A stretch of 64,000 bases of DNA from Artemia franciscana (GCF_032884065.1 NC_088872.1:9795493-9859492); one strand, 5' to 3'; shown: positions 13,490-25,949, counted from the stretch's first letter. Program-made: numbers and translations. The notes: generated by a model from the sequence alone, not told the origin.

Positions 13490-13960
13490 CCCACTAGAAT
13501 CTCCATGGTTGGACCTCCCACTCCTTGTCAAGCCTCTTTTCAAATTCCTCAGGCAAGGTTGCGGAAATTGTCTCTTGGCTTAGTTGGCTCTAATCATTCA
13601 CCACTTCCTGGCTAAAAAACCTCATCAGACCTTGGTGTTAACAGTGGGTTTGAACAACTTTTTGGAAAGTCCTCATGTTTGTCCTTTGTGGGGAGAGAAG
13701 GTGAAGAGTTTCTGTTCTGATTGCTGGAGGTACCTGTTGGTGAGCATTGTGTCATTATGCCTATGCTGAAAAACAAGTGTTGGGAGGTTAGCAGATTGTA
13801 ATCTACTGCAGTAGGGCTGACTGCATAAACTGTTGATGCATTTGGTGGCTCTCCTTTGGACACTTTCAACAAGCTGGATGTCACTCTTGTAGAAAGGACC
13901 AGCAAGACAGGAACTGTCATCCAACAGGACTCCTAGGTCTCTACCACTACTAGAGGTTTA
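13490..13960 (-). pseudogene. CR1-like LINE ORF2 C-terminal fragment
   Basis: Reading the minus strand from 13,960 downwards gives 'GRDLGVLLD', then 'FYKSDIQLVESVQRRATK' and 'LPTLVFQHRHND'. After a frame change come 'SQEV.ND' and 'EEFEKRLDKEWE', ending at a stop near 13,490. This order (KDLGV..D; K.DI..IE.VQRRATK; LP.L..RR..GD; FFS.RVVNDWN; FK.RLD..W) is typical of the end of CR1/L2-type ORF2. The step from 'DLGVLLD' straight to 'FYKSDI' shows an internal deletion. Frames shift at least once, so it is a dead fragment. Confidence 0.75.
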
Positions 13961-14354
13961 GTGTCCTGAAATTAATCAAAACAAATATGATAGTCTTGAA
14001 AATGAGACAATAGCCTCACTTATTTGAGTGGTTGAAAGTGAAGATAAGACTTTATTAACTGTCAGCATAGTGAAAGCTGTCAATGGCTTCAAGACAAAGG
14101 CAAAGGCTATATGCAATGAAGTGCTGGAGATGATGCTTAATTTAATTTTTTATGTGTCAGTGGTAGTGGAAAAGATGTTGTGAATATTCTTATCTCAATA
14201 AAGAAATAACAATGTGATATCCCTTTTTCTGGGGAGAAATCAGAACTAAAGACAAGGAATTTTAGATAAAACTGATATAAAAATAAGGGAAATCAAAATC
14301 GAGAAGTGGAAGCACTGCCAATAGCATAAAGCTTGAAGCTCTTCAATGCTGTTG
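13961..14354. other. No recognisable gene
   Basis: Nothing supportable is seen in either strand. Confidence 0.35.
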
Positions 14355-14604
14355 AGATTTCAATTATTCAATTAATTTATTCAAAAGAAACACAGAAAAA
14401 AATACAGAACTTTAGACCCCCACAAGAGCTCTTTGGCCTATGACAGTTGGAGACTAAACATAACATTAAATAATAGCATTAAAATCAAACAGAAGGACGA
14501 AAAGAGAGAAAAACAAAATAACAACAGCAAAAATTACTATGCCAATCAAAATAAATGAATTAAACAAATTGAACAGGAAAAAGAAGGGAGGAGAGAACTA
14601 ACTG

Positions 14605-17467
14605 TCTAGGCACAAGAGGTGGTTGGTTAGCTCTTTTTTAAATTGTCCATAAGAATGACATAAAAATGGATTAAAATCTGATCTTATGGTTTTGGTTTTC
14701 TGAATGAAAATATCTATGTCATTTCTGAGAGAATAAGAAACACAAGATTAATTTTGTAGTTCAGAATTTAAAAGATATAATCGCTTGAAGAAGTTAGGAA
14801 GGAGTCCATGAAAATACTTAACAATGAAACAAAATAAAATGTATGTGGATTGACCATCCTATAGATTCATGCCGAGCTGGTCTGTCACCTTAGACGCTAA
14901 TTTATTTGCTCTGTTATATATTTTGAAAACAGGGAAGACGAGAATGTTGATAGCCATACTGTTGGACAGTTTCAAATATAAGGCTAATCAGGGAAACAAT
15001 GACAAAGCTTCAGAAGAATTCTTAGGTTTCTGGAGAGCTTAAATTTCACAAGAGTATAGTGATGTTTGAAAGAAAGACTTTTGTCCAACAAAATACCCAG
15101 GAATTGAACATGTCTATCAAGAGGACGAGATATATCACCATGAGTAGTAGAAATAGTTTGAACCAAAGGACAAGAAGTACCTCATCTAGAAAAAATAAGT
15201 AGACTAGATTTAGCTAGACTTAAGGCAAGGCAATTTGCATCAAACCAAGCAAAGGTTCTTTCTAGAACACACTACACTTTCTTCATAAGGGAAGAATCTT
15301 TAATTTTTGAACACCCAAGAGTACTATCATCTGCAAATGCAAATTGCACTGGGTCTTGAGCTGCCTCACTAGGTGGAACAACATTGTGATCACAATTACT
15401 ACAGCAATTTTGTTTAGTTTGTTCAGGTACAGCAATCAAAATATCATTGACAAATAGAAGGAATAAAACAGATCCTAAGATGGACCCTTGAGAGACACCA
15501 AAATCAACATGGAATTGATCTTGAAGCCTAGGGTTAATGCTGATAGACCTTTCATATAAATAAGTTTCAAACCAATGATAACTGTTTCCCCCTATCCCTA
15601 TGTGTTCCATTTTGGAGAGTAGGATGGTATATGATATGCTGTCAAACGCTTTTCTGACATCAAGGAAAATTGCAGCTGGAATTCTACCTCTATCAAGTAC
15701 CTTGTGAATGAACTTCAGCAAGGCCATGCAAGCATGTTCTGTTTGAGTGTTTAAGGCGAAAACTAAACTGATTGTTATGGAAAAATTGTTTTTTTTTTAT
15801 TATCAAGAAACGACAAGAGTCTAGAGTACATACACTTTTCAACAATTTTACTAAAGACTGATAAAAGAGAAATTAGTCAGTAATTAGAAAAATCATCCTT
15901 AGAAACACCCTTATAAAGAACAACTAATCTGGCAGATTTTAGGGCACTAGGAAAAGTTCCTTCCAACAATGATAAGTTAACAAGAATAGTGAGAGGATAT
16001 GGAATAGAGGGTAATATAAACTTTAAAGCCTTGGCAGGAATTTTGTCAGGTCCACAAAAGGAAGATCCTATTAGCTCAGAGACGATTCTCAGGACTTCAA
16101 ACTCGGAAACAGGATATACAGCCATCGATATTTTATAATAAAGACTGAGGTACTTTTTTAAGTCACTGGTAGAAGACGCACTTACCAAAATATCTTCAGA
16201 AACTGACTTCCCAATGGATGCAAAGTAAGAGTAAAATTCATCCATTATGACTTTACTATTATTTACTACTGCCCCATTAAAAATTAGTTTATTTGGCAAG
16301 TTATTACTTTTGAAGTTGAGATGAAGAACTGTGTTTATCAGTTGCCAGGTTTCTTTCATATTTTTGCTGAATTTAGAGAACATCTGGGAGTGATAAATAT
16401 GCTTGGCTTTACCAATTAAGGAATTCAATAAATTTCTATATTTTTTTATAATTTTCATGATGATGAGAGTTAGAGGACTTGAATGCCTTCTACAAATCGG
16501 TCCCTTCTGTACTCTTAAGAAGAGCTGCAGTCATCCAAGGGGCACAAGGGATGGAATGCCTGGAGCTTTTAGCAGCTAAGTTTACACAACAACTATCAAC
16601 AAAGACCTATTTGACCAGATCATAGAATTGATTGAAAAGACTATAAACAGACCGACTTGATTTGGTGAGAAACTCCCAGGAGGTATCAGACAATCGAAAA
16701 TTTAAACTGTTCAAGTTGATGATGTTGGTAGCAGACTTTTAAATTACAAGAAGTGGAAGGAACTGAAGATAGACCAGAGAATGAATAGTTTGTAGTGCAT
16801 GGAAAATGGTCAGAGGTGTCATAAATGATAAAGAAGCTCAAATTAGACATTGAAGTAGAAAAAATATTGTCAATTAATGTGGCAAATGTGTCATTAACTC
16901 TAGCAGGGGCTAAAAATTCATAAGAGGTTGTAAATGAAGTTTTTAACAGGTCAATATTGAAGTCTCCTAAAAGGATAATTTAATAATTACTTCTGCATAT
17001 TTCAGACATAACCTTGTCAAAAATGCATAGGAAAGAAGGTATTGACCCACCTGGTGTGCAGTATAATTCTCCAATGATAGTTTTCTTGCTATCAATAAAA
17101 ATTTCAATGAGAACAAACTTAAAAATCCATCCAAATGCTTACACAGATCACTACGCAAAATATAGCCTAATACAGGTAATCAGCAATATAAAATGCTAAT
17201 CCATCTTTTTTCTCTCCATTCTATTTACAAACTCCAAGTTATAACCAGAAATATCTAAAAGTATATCATATCATTGCCTGTGTGGAGAAATATTTCACGG
17301 ACTCCAATAATCTGACGGGAACAATTACCTATGAGAGACTTCAAATTATTTAGAGAAGGACAGAGTCCTTGAATGTTTAAATGAAGAATGGAGAAATTAA
17401 TACCAGAATTTACATTTTTGGTCATGTCATTTTTATAGACACAATTTGCAGTAGAATTACTAGTCAA
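14605..17467 (-). pseudogene. LINE-D ORF2: AP endonuclease and reverse transcriptase, broken
   Basis: The minus strand starts with 'FSILHLNIQGLCPSLNNLK' at about 17,395, the N-terminal strand of an AP endonuclease. Further on are 'YCTPGG' and 'LLGDFNIDLLK' (near 16,960), the conserved GDFN motif. The linker and RT fingers lie in a 193-codon piece, 16,458-15,877 ('GPDKIPAKALKF'). The RT palm is in a 151-codon piece, 15,727-15,272: 'AIFLDVRKAFDSI', 'GVSQGSILGSVLFLLFVNDI' and the catalytic 'FAFADDS'. 'VQFLGILLDKSLSFKHH' (15,110) and a C-terminal 'HGLLP.FFKRLY' segment follow, down to the stop near 14,605. The catalytic aspartates survive but frameshifts and stops separate the pieces. Confidence 0.8.
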
Positions 17468-18220
17468 AGAAGAAATGTTAAGTGGTGTTCTGATGAGTCA
17501 TCAATTAAATTTAGAACATTTAGGAGAGTCTTCTCAAGCAACTTAAATTGAATAGGAATACATTTATCATAAATAAAGTGATCATCATCAACACCTGGAT
17601 AGAATTGAAGAGGAATGTGCAGAAAAAGGAACAATGAACAGATAATTAATAGAAAAATGATATGTGCAATGATTAAAGAGTAGAATCGTGGTATGAAAGA
17701 AAAACAAAAAATCATTAACAATGTAAAAACAGTGAGCCCTATCTCACAAAGCTGTCCTATATCACAAAGCTGTCAAGGCCAGAAGTTTGGAAGAAAAACA
17801 TAGAAACTGTACAGATTAAAAGAAAGAGAGAGAATTTAGTAGCCTATAGTTGATCCATTGTATACAGAAAAAGAATTCAAACAGAAGAAAGAAAAAGAAA
17901 ACTGGTTTCAAGGCAGGTAGAGGGGAAAATAGTGAAATTTTTGGGAAAACGCTGAAAAGAAAGAGATAATTAAGTAAAAGCAAGATTAAACGTATCAGGA
18001 ACATATAAGGAGCATATAGCAAACATGGAAAGAGCATACAAAGAACACACAGAAAGCATTCAAAAGATAGGGCCAAAATTGACTGATTAAAGTAGTGGGT
18101 AGAAAGATAGCCAGAAACACACCAATAATACAACATAGCTGCATAAACAAAATAAAACGCGGACAGACAAATGGCAAGTAAACAACAACAAGAAGGAAAT
18201 TTAAAGCACTGAGAAGTACA

Positions 18221-18645
18221 CTAAGCATAATTAGCATTGAGACTGGCAGGCACAGATGGACCAGCACAACCAGTATCACCTTTAGTCGCTATCTTATGGG
18301 GACTGGTATGATCAGTTTTGACAAAAAAGTTGCTGTCTACTTTCCAAGCATTTCTTAACCCTAGCTTACTCTTAGCATAGGAAAGAAGATTGAGTCTATT
18401 CTTAGTCAGGGACTCGTTCACTGAAATTCGCATGCCCTTCAAATTCTTTCTGTTTTTCACAATGGTTGATCAAAGCTTCAGGTTGGAGAAAGTAGTGACG
18501 ATTGGACGAACAGTTGGGTTAGTTTTCCGACCAATCCTGCAGGCTGAGATAATGTCATCAGCTACCAGTGGGATTCCTGGGATTTCAAGCTACAAAACCC
18601 AAGAAATTTGTTTTCTGTATTTTCCGGGATCGAAACGTCCTTGTC
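18221..18645 (-). pseudogene. LINE-D ORF1 C-terminal remnant
   Basis: The minus strand reads 'LEIPGIPLVADDIISACRIG', then 'RPIVTTFSNLKL', a TGA stop at 18,472-18,470, 'STIVKNRKNLKG', 'RISVNESLTKNR' and 'LGLRNAWKVDSNFFVK'. This order (EI.GIP, D.I.A.R.G, RPI.V.F.N, K.L.G, VNE.LT, L...AW) is the fold of LINE ORF1 proteins related to the baculovirus FP25K-like family, which bind element RNA. The stop replaces an Arg position by a single CGA-to-TGA type change. The N-terminal zinc finger or coiled coil usually found upstream is not visible. The end at 18,221 is a normal stop. Confidence 0.7.
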
Positions 18646-18829
18646 AAGTCAAAACACAATAATCTGATTATTTAGAGAACTCTGCTTAATAGTATTGTTC
18701 TGACAAATTAATTTGTCCTCTTGGCTCCCTGAAATTTATTTCCTCAGTGAAACTCTCCATGGAAACCCATCCCAAGCACAAAGTCTCCCTCCAAAAAATG
18801 TCTAGATACTTTCCTATTACAAATACTAT

Positions 18830-19570
18830 ACATGAACAATGGGCATATTTCAAAACTTACAGGCCTCTCCCTATGGGCTCTGGGGGGGGGGGTTGTTACC
18901 CCTAAAAGCATGGTAACGGCATATTTCAACTATGCTGAACAAAATGAATATCTCAAAATTTTGATTTGGCGACTTTTGGGGGTAAAATGGGTGTGGGAGG
19001 GGCCCCTTCCTTTGGCCGATTTTTCTAGCAACTAGCCCCCTTAGGGGGGGGCCTTGTTGCCCTCAGATCTTTTTGGTCAATTAAAAAGGCACTAGAACTT
19101 TTAATTTTCGATCGAATGCACTCCCTACCGATCTTCTAAGACCATTATTTTGATAAGATCACCCTTGGGTAATAAAAAGTAGTAAAAGTAAAAAAAACAG
19201 GCATCCGCCATCTTATTTGTGGCAAAAAATACTAAATTCCAAATTTTGCCTATAGGATTTCGAAACCTCTAGACCAGAGTTCTATTATATGCTGAATCTG
19301 ATCGTGTGATTTTCATTAAGGTTCTAGGACTTTCAGGGGGTGTTTCCCACTTTTTCAGAAATCATACATATTTTCTCAGGCTCTTATTTTTTTATGGGTA
19401 GCAGTAAACTGGAAATTTCTGAAACATTTGGGATCAGCAGGATCAGATGATTCTTTTTATGTAACTATTGATATCAAAATTCCGTTTTTTAGAGTTTTGC
19501 TTACTAGTGAATCGATTTGCTCCTTACTGACAGTTCGTTAGTACGAACTTGATGTAGAATGCAAACGAGG
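18830..19570 (+). repeat. Family A copy (G-rich variant)
   Basis: It contains G runs near 18,882 and 19,044, the block 'caattaaaaaggcactagaa' at 19,078, 'gttctaggactttcaggggg' at 19,321, and the family tail 'ccgttttttagagttttg' with 'cagttcgttagtacgaac' at 19,480-19,550. Open frames of 60-90 codons inside it are not conserved in the other copies. Confidence 0.65.
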
Positions 19571-20234
19571 GGAGGGCGAAGGAAAAGATTGATGCATAAT
19601 CACCAGGGCCCTAACCAAGAATTTTGTTTGGGTGGGTTGCTTTTCTAGGGTGAGGGTACAAAAAAGAAACTTTAAAAAACATCAAAAATGTGAAATTGAT
19701 ATTTAATCTCTGTTGATTTCTGGTCCACGCAGCTATTATGGAAGTAAAGGGTAACATTTACCCCAAAATGGGCATTCCCTATATCAGGGGAACTGTCCCT
19801 TCCTCAACCTAATGATCTTAGAAACTTTGGAGTGTGCTTTTTGTGTCAGAAATTGAGGGTTCTAGTCCTTTTTTATAAGTCGGAAGTGATTGGAGATTTT
19901 CTTTGGGGGGGGGGTCGGACCATGAAGATAGGGCAAGGGGCTAGCCCCCTTGTTTTTTAGTGGGGTGGAGGTTCAACATCAAATACACACTGGGCAGAAT
20001 CCAGTGTTTTTCACATGTGAAGCTATCTGTCATTTTGTGGAAAAGCCTGGTTTCTAACTTTGAGATCCCAACACAGTCCTCGCAAGACTACTGGACACTA
20101 AGGCACAATATTACTCATCATGTTCAATTCCAGTGTTGTGACACATATCCTCATTCTTTTCAGAACTTAGCTAGGTCTTCTTTGTTGATGGTTTGAACAG
20201 CATTGTCTTTTCTTCTTTTTGCTCTTTGAATGAT
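19571..20234. other. Family A-like debris, no gene
   Basis: Runs such as 'ggggctagccccc' near 19,938 and G tracts near 19,903 recall family A, but no full copy is present. I see no coding signal. Confidence 0.4.
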
Positions 20235-21345
20235 AATATACTTATATTTTAAGGGGCTACCGGAAAAATGGTCCCTAGTGTATTAAATAAATTCCAACTG
20301 AAAGCAAGGAGCAACATTAAAACTTAAAACGAAAAGAAACTATTACTTATATGAAGGGGCTTTGCCTCCCCCTCAACACCTCGCTCTTTACGCTAAAGTT
20401 TTTTAGTACTTTTGAAAAAAACCTTCTAATGTTCCAATTGAACGACCCTTGTGTTTTAGGAGTCGTTCTTAAAGAATATGGACAAAATTCAAATTTTAGG
20501 GTAAAGAGCGAGGTGTTGATGAGGAAGCAGCCCCCTTCATATACGTAATAATTTCTGTTCGTTTTAAGTTTTAATGTTGCTCCTTATTTTGGATTAAAAA
20601 AACTTTTTTTTATTTAATTTCTGATCGTGTTTTTAATAATCCCAGGAAATCTGACCTCACCTACGTGGAGAAACACCCTCCCCACAGATATATCCTCTAG
20701 ACAGTCCAGTCCTGGTGAAAATTTACCCGAGACAATTACCCTTAACTACTCCACGCGTAATTTTGAGACGGAAAAGAGAAAGCAAGAAATATAAAAGAAT
20801 TTTTATAGGAATTCTGGCAAATTCCCTTAGTGTATAATTTCCTATGACAAGTTCACCCCCCTGGAAAATTCCCTCACCGTGGGAAGTCCCCTCTTAAAAA
20901 ACCCCTAGGAAAAAATTCGTCTCCCCACCCAAAAATGTATGCATGCTTCCTAAGAACAAATATTTTTGCAGATAAAAGCTTCCTAATATAAACACAGATC
21001 CCTTATCTTTTTTTCTGGCAAAAAATATACAATTCCACATTTTTGCAGATATAAGCTTGAAACCCTTATGGTTGGGTTCTCTGATACGATGAATCTGATG
21101 GTGTGATTTTCATTAAGATTCTATGACTTTTAGGGGGTGTTTCCCCTCTTTTCAAAAAATAAGGCAAATTTTCTCAGGCTTGTAACCTCTGATGGGTAAA
21201 ACTTAATTAAATTTATATATTTGAAATCAGCATAAAAATCTGATTCTTTTGATATATCTATTGGTATCAAAATCCGTTTTTTTAGAGTTTAAGTCACTAT
21301 TTAGCCGGGTTGCTCCTTACTTATAGTTTGTTGCCACGAAGTGTG
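20235..21345 (+). repeat. Family A copy with a head-to-head inverted duplication of its 5' end
   Basis: The head of family A appears first as reverse complement (20,281-20,395; 'cctcgctctttacgctaaag') and then forward (20,491-20,600; 'gtaaagagcgaggtgttgat'). The arms are roughly 110 bp and well matched. The centre near 20,440-20,470 holds a smaller inverted repeat ('gaacgac' with 'gtcgttc'). The forward arm continues through the family body to the tail near 21,275-21,340. It could fold into a long hairpin. Confidence 0.8.
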
Positions 21346-22367
21346 TGAAAAGATCTGCTAAATTTTTGTCTTCTGCTTACTTCACACCACAATAAAACCT
21401 GTCGTAAACGCTGGTACTCAAATCACCTTTACTCAGCAGTATCCAGCTGATACCAATATAGCTCTTCTTGGCTGTTTCCACTATGCTCAGACTGTTAAAA
21501 AAATGGCTGAATTCTGATAAAAAATTTGGCAAATAATTTTTTTTTAATTTTCAGTTATAGTTGGTAATCTTGGACCAGCAACCATGAAAGACATGAAGTG
21601 TGAACGCTAAATCCCACTGGAAATAAGATACTGAATCAAGGACTGGAAACAAGATACACAAGAAAAATACCCCGAGGTAACTACTATAAAATAAGACTTA
21701 TGGTCTCTATATCTTGGAAATAATACAAAGCAACGATGAAAACGGTCTTTAACTCAGAAATAAAGACGATCTTATACAGTTCTAATTTTATATATTCACA
21801 TGTTTTTTCTTTTGCCATACACAATTCTAAGTTGTGTAATCTACCTTACTTTTTGTTATCCTTGTTGAAGTATGAGAATTCTAAGAAGTAGAACTAATAG
21901 CCTTGGAGATTCTACACGAATGTACCCCCTTTACAATAAGAAATAGTTTACATCCTAAAGTTGCTGCTTTTCTAAATGAATTTCTATAATACAAGTCATG
22001 AAACAGTGGCATACTACCATTATATTACCCTACTGATGCTATTTTATAATACAATATTCACTTTTCTACTGTACTTCTATGCATACTGTAAAAAATAAAT
22101 AAAAATAAGATGTTTGAGATTCAACAAAAAGAATTTGTTCGATTGGGACAGTAAAAATAGAATATATTTGTGTTGCTTAGGTTACTGTAAAAAAGAATTG
22201 GTTGAGATTCATTATAAAAAAAATTGGTTGAGATTAACATTGGTCCACAAAGAAATTGAAATTTTAGTAGCTGAGAAATGTCAGAATTTTAGCCAAATAA
22301 TTCAAGAGTTTATTGGAATTTCCTAATCATTCTTTAATTTTGAGAAACAAAATTTTTGGATTTCAAT
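21346..22367. other. No recognisable gene
   Basis: AT-rich. Frames near 22,114-22,326 contain repeated 'KKNWLR'-like words that come from a short local duplication ('ttggttgagatt' at 22,199 and 22,225), not from a protein family I recognise. Confidence 0.4.
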
Positions 22368-22642
22368 ATTATTATTATTATTTATTTAAAAACCCGTCAC
22401 ACAAAAAAAAAGCAAAAGACGGAGCAATAAACGAAAGAAAAAAAAGGAGAAATACACACTGAGCGTGAAGACAAACACTTAAAAAAACACAACAAAAACA
22501 TCTCAACCTCTTTCAAACTGCACGATATAAGGTGATGATACAGACATACAAAAATACAAAGTTTTGAACAAGACGGAGAAAAAGAGATATAGAAAAAAAG
22601 AAAACGAACAAACAACAACAACATAAAAAGAAGAGGCAGAGA

Positions 22643-24090
22643 CTACTGAAATAGTACAGAATACCATTCCTGGGCAGTCACATTCACTTCTTTATTGTGT
22701 TTAGCTATTACTCTAGCTACCGCAATGTTCGGATCAGCAATTTTAAACTCACGGATGATTTTTGAGCTGCTTTGCCAGGGTGGAAGGTGGAGTAAATATT
22801 TTGCAAAGCGGAAGAAGATTGAGCGAATTTTTGTTTGGTCAGTAATAATTAACAGTTTCCAAAAGGGTGAAATATACAGAATGAGAGGGAGAGCTATTGC
22901 ATTGAAAGGGCTAGCTAGCAAATGCCGGTTAAATTTGAACTTGCAGGAAATTATTGACGCATAAGATGCGGAAATGCGGCGGGTTAAATATTCAATAAGG
23001 AGGTACCGGGTATGGCGTATGGATGAACCTATAGGGAGACCAAGACAGACAAGGTGATCGACAGGTTGAACACAAGAATTCCCAAGTTTGACTGAATTTA
23101 TTAGATCGCTCATCCAGTTAAAAAGGACTATTTCCGACTTATAAGAATTGAAAATGTAGTAAACATCTTCCGCAAAACGAAGTGCATGACAAATTTCTGC
23201 AGAATAAACATCCAAACATAGATGTATCTCAATGTCAGGAAGCTGAAGTGATTTATGTAAAAGGTGGAAGCGACTACGAATCTTGTCCAGAATAAAATCT
23301 GACGAAAGCATAAATAATTCCGAATTAATTTTCAACCAATCGCAAACAAATTGAGAGCCTCGGATATTACAATGGATGGGATGAGGAACCAACTTTTCTA
23401 TTTGGAAAGAAGAAGCTATTGGAAGATGGTCTGAAAGCTGGAATTCGCACTTCTACCCGGTTAATAGCAAGATCAGAGGAAGCTGCAACATGATCCAGGT
23501 TCGATGTATGGGATTATGTGTGTATATAAGTAAAAACAGATTTTTTTTTTTTCAACAACATAAAAGAAAAATCACCAAAAAGGCCTTTAATCAGACTAGT
23601 CCTCATAGATAGTTTGGAGCCTACTTCACTCAAATCGCAATTAAAATCCCCTACGATTACACATTGAAGCCCTAAACGCTTTTAGGTTTTCCAAACAGGA
23701 TCCTAATTTTTCACTTGATTGGGCAAATAGACGCTCAGATTCATCATTGTCGTAATTTGTTGGTAAATAACCATTAATAAATGCACAACTCTCAACCCTA
23801 ATGGCTAATTGATGATCACTTGCCTCAAATAGACTAGACCTAAGTGATGACGACACAAAAATCCCTAAACCTCCGGAGGGCCCTCCTCTGGTATTAAGTC
23901 TTTTTGTGGAAACTCAGTAAGACCTTGCACCATCTAATCTCATTAGATTTGTACTATGCTTTGTCAAAAAATGCTCTCGTACGCACACAACTTCATACTT
24001 CGCAAGTAGCGTGGTCAACACTGGTAGTCTATTCGTGAAAGAACCATTTATATTCCAAGATAGGAAATTTATCACAGAGGTCATTGGCTC
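22643..24090 (-). pseudogene. LINE-E ORF2 with endonuclease and RT thumb but no RT palm
   Basis: 'FLSWNINGSFTNRLPVLTTL' at about 24,070 opens an AP endonuclease. 'GGPSGGLGIFVSSSL' (near 23,870), 'DFNCDLSEVGSKL' (about 23,640) and 'SDHLPIASSF' (about 23,430) complete it across frameshifts. A clean 249-codon frame (23,392-22,643) begins with the endonuclease-RT linker ('DWLKINSELF') and passes directly to post-catalytic sequence ('YKSEIVLFNW', 'VDHLVCLGLPIG', 'LLIEYLTRRISASYASIIS'). The fingers and palm, including the YADD box, are absent, so about 300 residues have been lost without breaking this frame. A stop also lies in the endonuclease near 23,920. Confidence 0.75.
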
Positions 24091-25157
24091 GCGGTTTTGC
24101 GGTTTTTAGGGCCGTTAATGCTGTAGCACGTATGGCCTGGAGCTTTACAACTTACACAAACAGGACTGTTCTTACATGGGGATTCAGATTTTAACTTATG
24201 GTCACTAGCTCTGCATTTTGAGCACAGAGTAGTGTTTGTGCAGTTTGCTGCAAGGTGGCCAGTCATATGGCAGTTAAAGCATCGACGAGGCAAAAACAAG
24301 CTCCTGGGTGGCAAGTCGCTCATGGCCGATTTTCGTTGATTCTTGAAGGAACTGATCTAAGTCCATTTTTTTATTTGAAATACACTTTGAATGTGCGTGA
24401 CACACCACACTTAGCTGTTTTGATGAATTTTGGGATTAATTCCTTCAATGACGAGTCGACAAGTTCGTTTGGTACTTGTTTAACAACAGCAATAAAAGCA
24501 GGCTCTTAGTATAACATTTAGAGTGGGGTCAGAACGCTTTGCCTTTTCAACAATTAGACTAGCGGTTTCTTTAGACGAGATGACAAGTTTCCATTCATTC
24601 TCGCCACGGCGTAGCTCAGATACATCGCTGCCAGGGCTAGGACAAAGACTGTCTATAACCGCTTGGTGCTCAGTTGGGCCTTTTAGCTCTTTTGAAGGGT
24701 TTTTTAGTATTGCAGCATACGAGGGCTTGGGCAATGAGTCATGACCTTGGGGCAAGACCAGTGACTGGTCTGAGAGGCTACCCGAAGGGTGAGACGCGTT
24801 TGCCAGAACGCTGTCCAATTTTCGTAATAGCTCATTGACCTTGGACACAACTATAGCATTTACGGCCTCTCCTATAGTTGGGACTTCACATGGACTAAGA
24901 ATAACAAATTTTGGGACTTTTACGTTTGGCTTGGCTGAAGCAACGAAAGTTTTACACATGTTAAGAATATTATCTTTGTCTTTAGGTGAGTCACCATTCG
25001 GGTTGTAACACTTAGTTCGGCATAGAGAACTTTCTTTGCTTGGATTGCGATCAAAATAAGCGACAGCTGCCTTTTGGACTAACTCTTGCATAAGTCCATC
25101 AATTAGAGGTTGGCTTAAAAAGTTCAAAACAGGACTCAAAATCAATTTATCTTCCAT
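24081..25157 (-). pseudogene. LINE-E ORF1, gag-like protein with three zinc knuckles
   Basis: A 225-codon piece starts at the ATG at 25,157 and holds a hydrophilic N-terminal region with 'KPSYAAILKNPSKELKGP', common before the RRM-like part of such ORF1 proteins. Another frame continues with 'AVVKQVPNELVDSSLKELIP' (near 24,480), the RRM-like segment. The C-terminal piece (24,323-24,081) carries 'CFNCHMTGHLAANC' (CX2CX4HX4C), then 'CSKCRASDH...SPC' and 'CVSCKAPGH', which are nucleic-acid-binding knuckles. At least one frameshift near 24,480 and a stop near 24,370 break it. It presumably coated element RNA when intact. Confidence 0.75.
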
Positions 25158-25160
25158 TTC

Positions 25161-25949
25161 ACACTGTTCAAATGCTTTCTCAAATTAACCTGCCGCACTT
25201 TTTTTTCTTTTTTTCCGTCTCTCCTTCCCTCTTTTTTCTCTTTTCCTTCTTTTCCTTCTCCTTTTACGTTCAATTTAAGTCCTCAGAACATCAAATATGT
25301 GAAATCAAGTATGTAGATGTTGACACCTTGATAAACCTTCACACAAGTTTTAATTAAAACTGATATTTTGCCAAATATTACGAGATCTAGCAAGTGGGAT
25401 TAAAATTCATACCTCAGACTATCGAGTATGTAAAGATGAAAAATAATCCGATTAGTTTAGCTAATTGGCTAACAATGAGCTAATCGGGTTCCAATACCAC
25501 TATTGAATTTTCAAATTTTTGAAAAACAACAATGCTGTATTTTATCTGCCTAGTTTGACTACCCAACAAACGTTACAGGTTCTTTTTAGATTCCTATTTT
25601 GTTAAAATAAACACGTTGGATTTCTTTGAGACACTTTAATTTGATATTTCAGTTGTTGAATCGGATCATGTCTTGTTTTTTTCTTACTAGCTTTGCTGAG
25701 TCTCTTCAGCCTACTCTTAAGTTTAAGGTGCTACTGGTTTATATTCTCTGACTAGTTCTGTTCAAATCTCTATGCCTAGTGTCGGACTTTCAGTTCTTTT
25801 TCCTTGGTTTCACGTACTAGTGCTACTTAATTTTCAAGCTTTACAGTAATATTTTTGGTTCTAGTCAATTAGTTTCCCGTCCTAGTCTTTACCGCAAAAT
25901 TTAATACTAGTAATAATTTACAAAAAACAAAACAAAATGCAACAAAGTA
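25161..25949. other. Pyrimidine tract and AT-rich sequence, no gene
   Basis: A T/C-rich tract lies at 25,196-25,267. On the minus strand this is purine-rich and sits just upstream of LINE-E ORF1, so it may belong to the element's 5' leader. The remainder shows nothing. Confidence 0.45.

Larger units (their letters stand above)
14355..18650 (-). mobile_element. Degenerate non-LTR retrotransposon with ORF1 and ORF2 (LINE-D)
   Basis: On the minus strand there is, in order, an ORF1 remnant (18,645-18,221), a spacer of about 750 bp, a broken ORF2 with AP endonuclease, reverse transcriptase and C-terminal segment (17,467-14,605), a 3' untranslated region, and an end near 14,355 with an AAT-rich tail. 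There is no LTR and no RNase H. The ORF1 type together with this ORF2 order fits the CR1/L2/Daphne/Crack side of the LINE tree. ORF2 is in at least four frames or pieces, so the copy cannot move by itself. The 5' boundary near 18,650 is uncertain because family A sequence follows. Confidence 0.8.
22368..25160 (-). mobile_element. Non-LTR retrotransposon with zinc-knuckle ORF1, RT core deleted (LINE-E)
   Basis: On the minus strand: ORF1 (25,157-24,081), an AP endonuclease that begins almost at once (about 24,085), a shortened ORF2 ending at 22,643, a 3' untranslated region, and a terminus at about 22,368 with an AAT microsatellite tail. Three CCHC-type knuckles in ORF1 and the AAT tail fit the I/Jockey group. 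The 5' end is near 25,160, where a long pyrimidine tract (25,196-25,267 on the plus strand) begins. Confidence 0.8.

Noticed and set aside
17464-18279. Minus-strand frames rich in Leu/Phe/Cys (85-106 codons) as membrane proteins
   Set aside because: They lie in the spacer between LINE-D ORF1 and ORF2, are low-complexity, and overlap one another in different frames.
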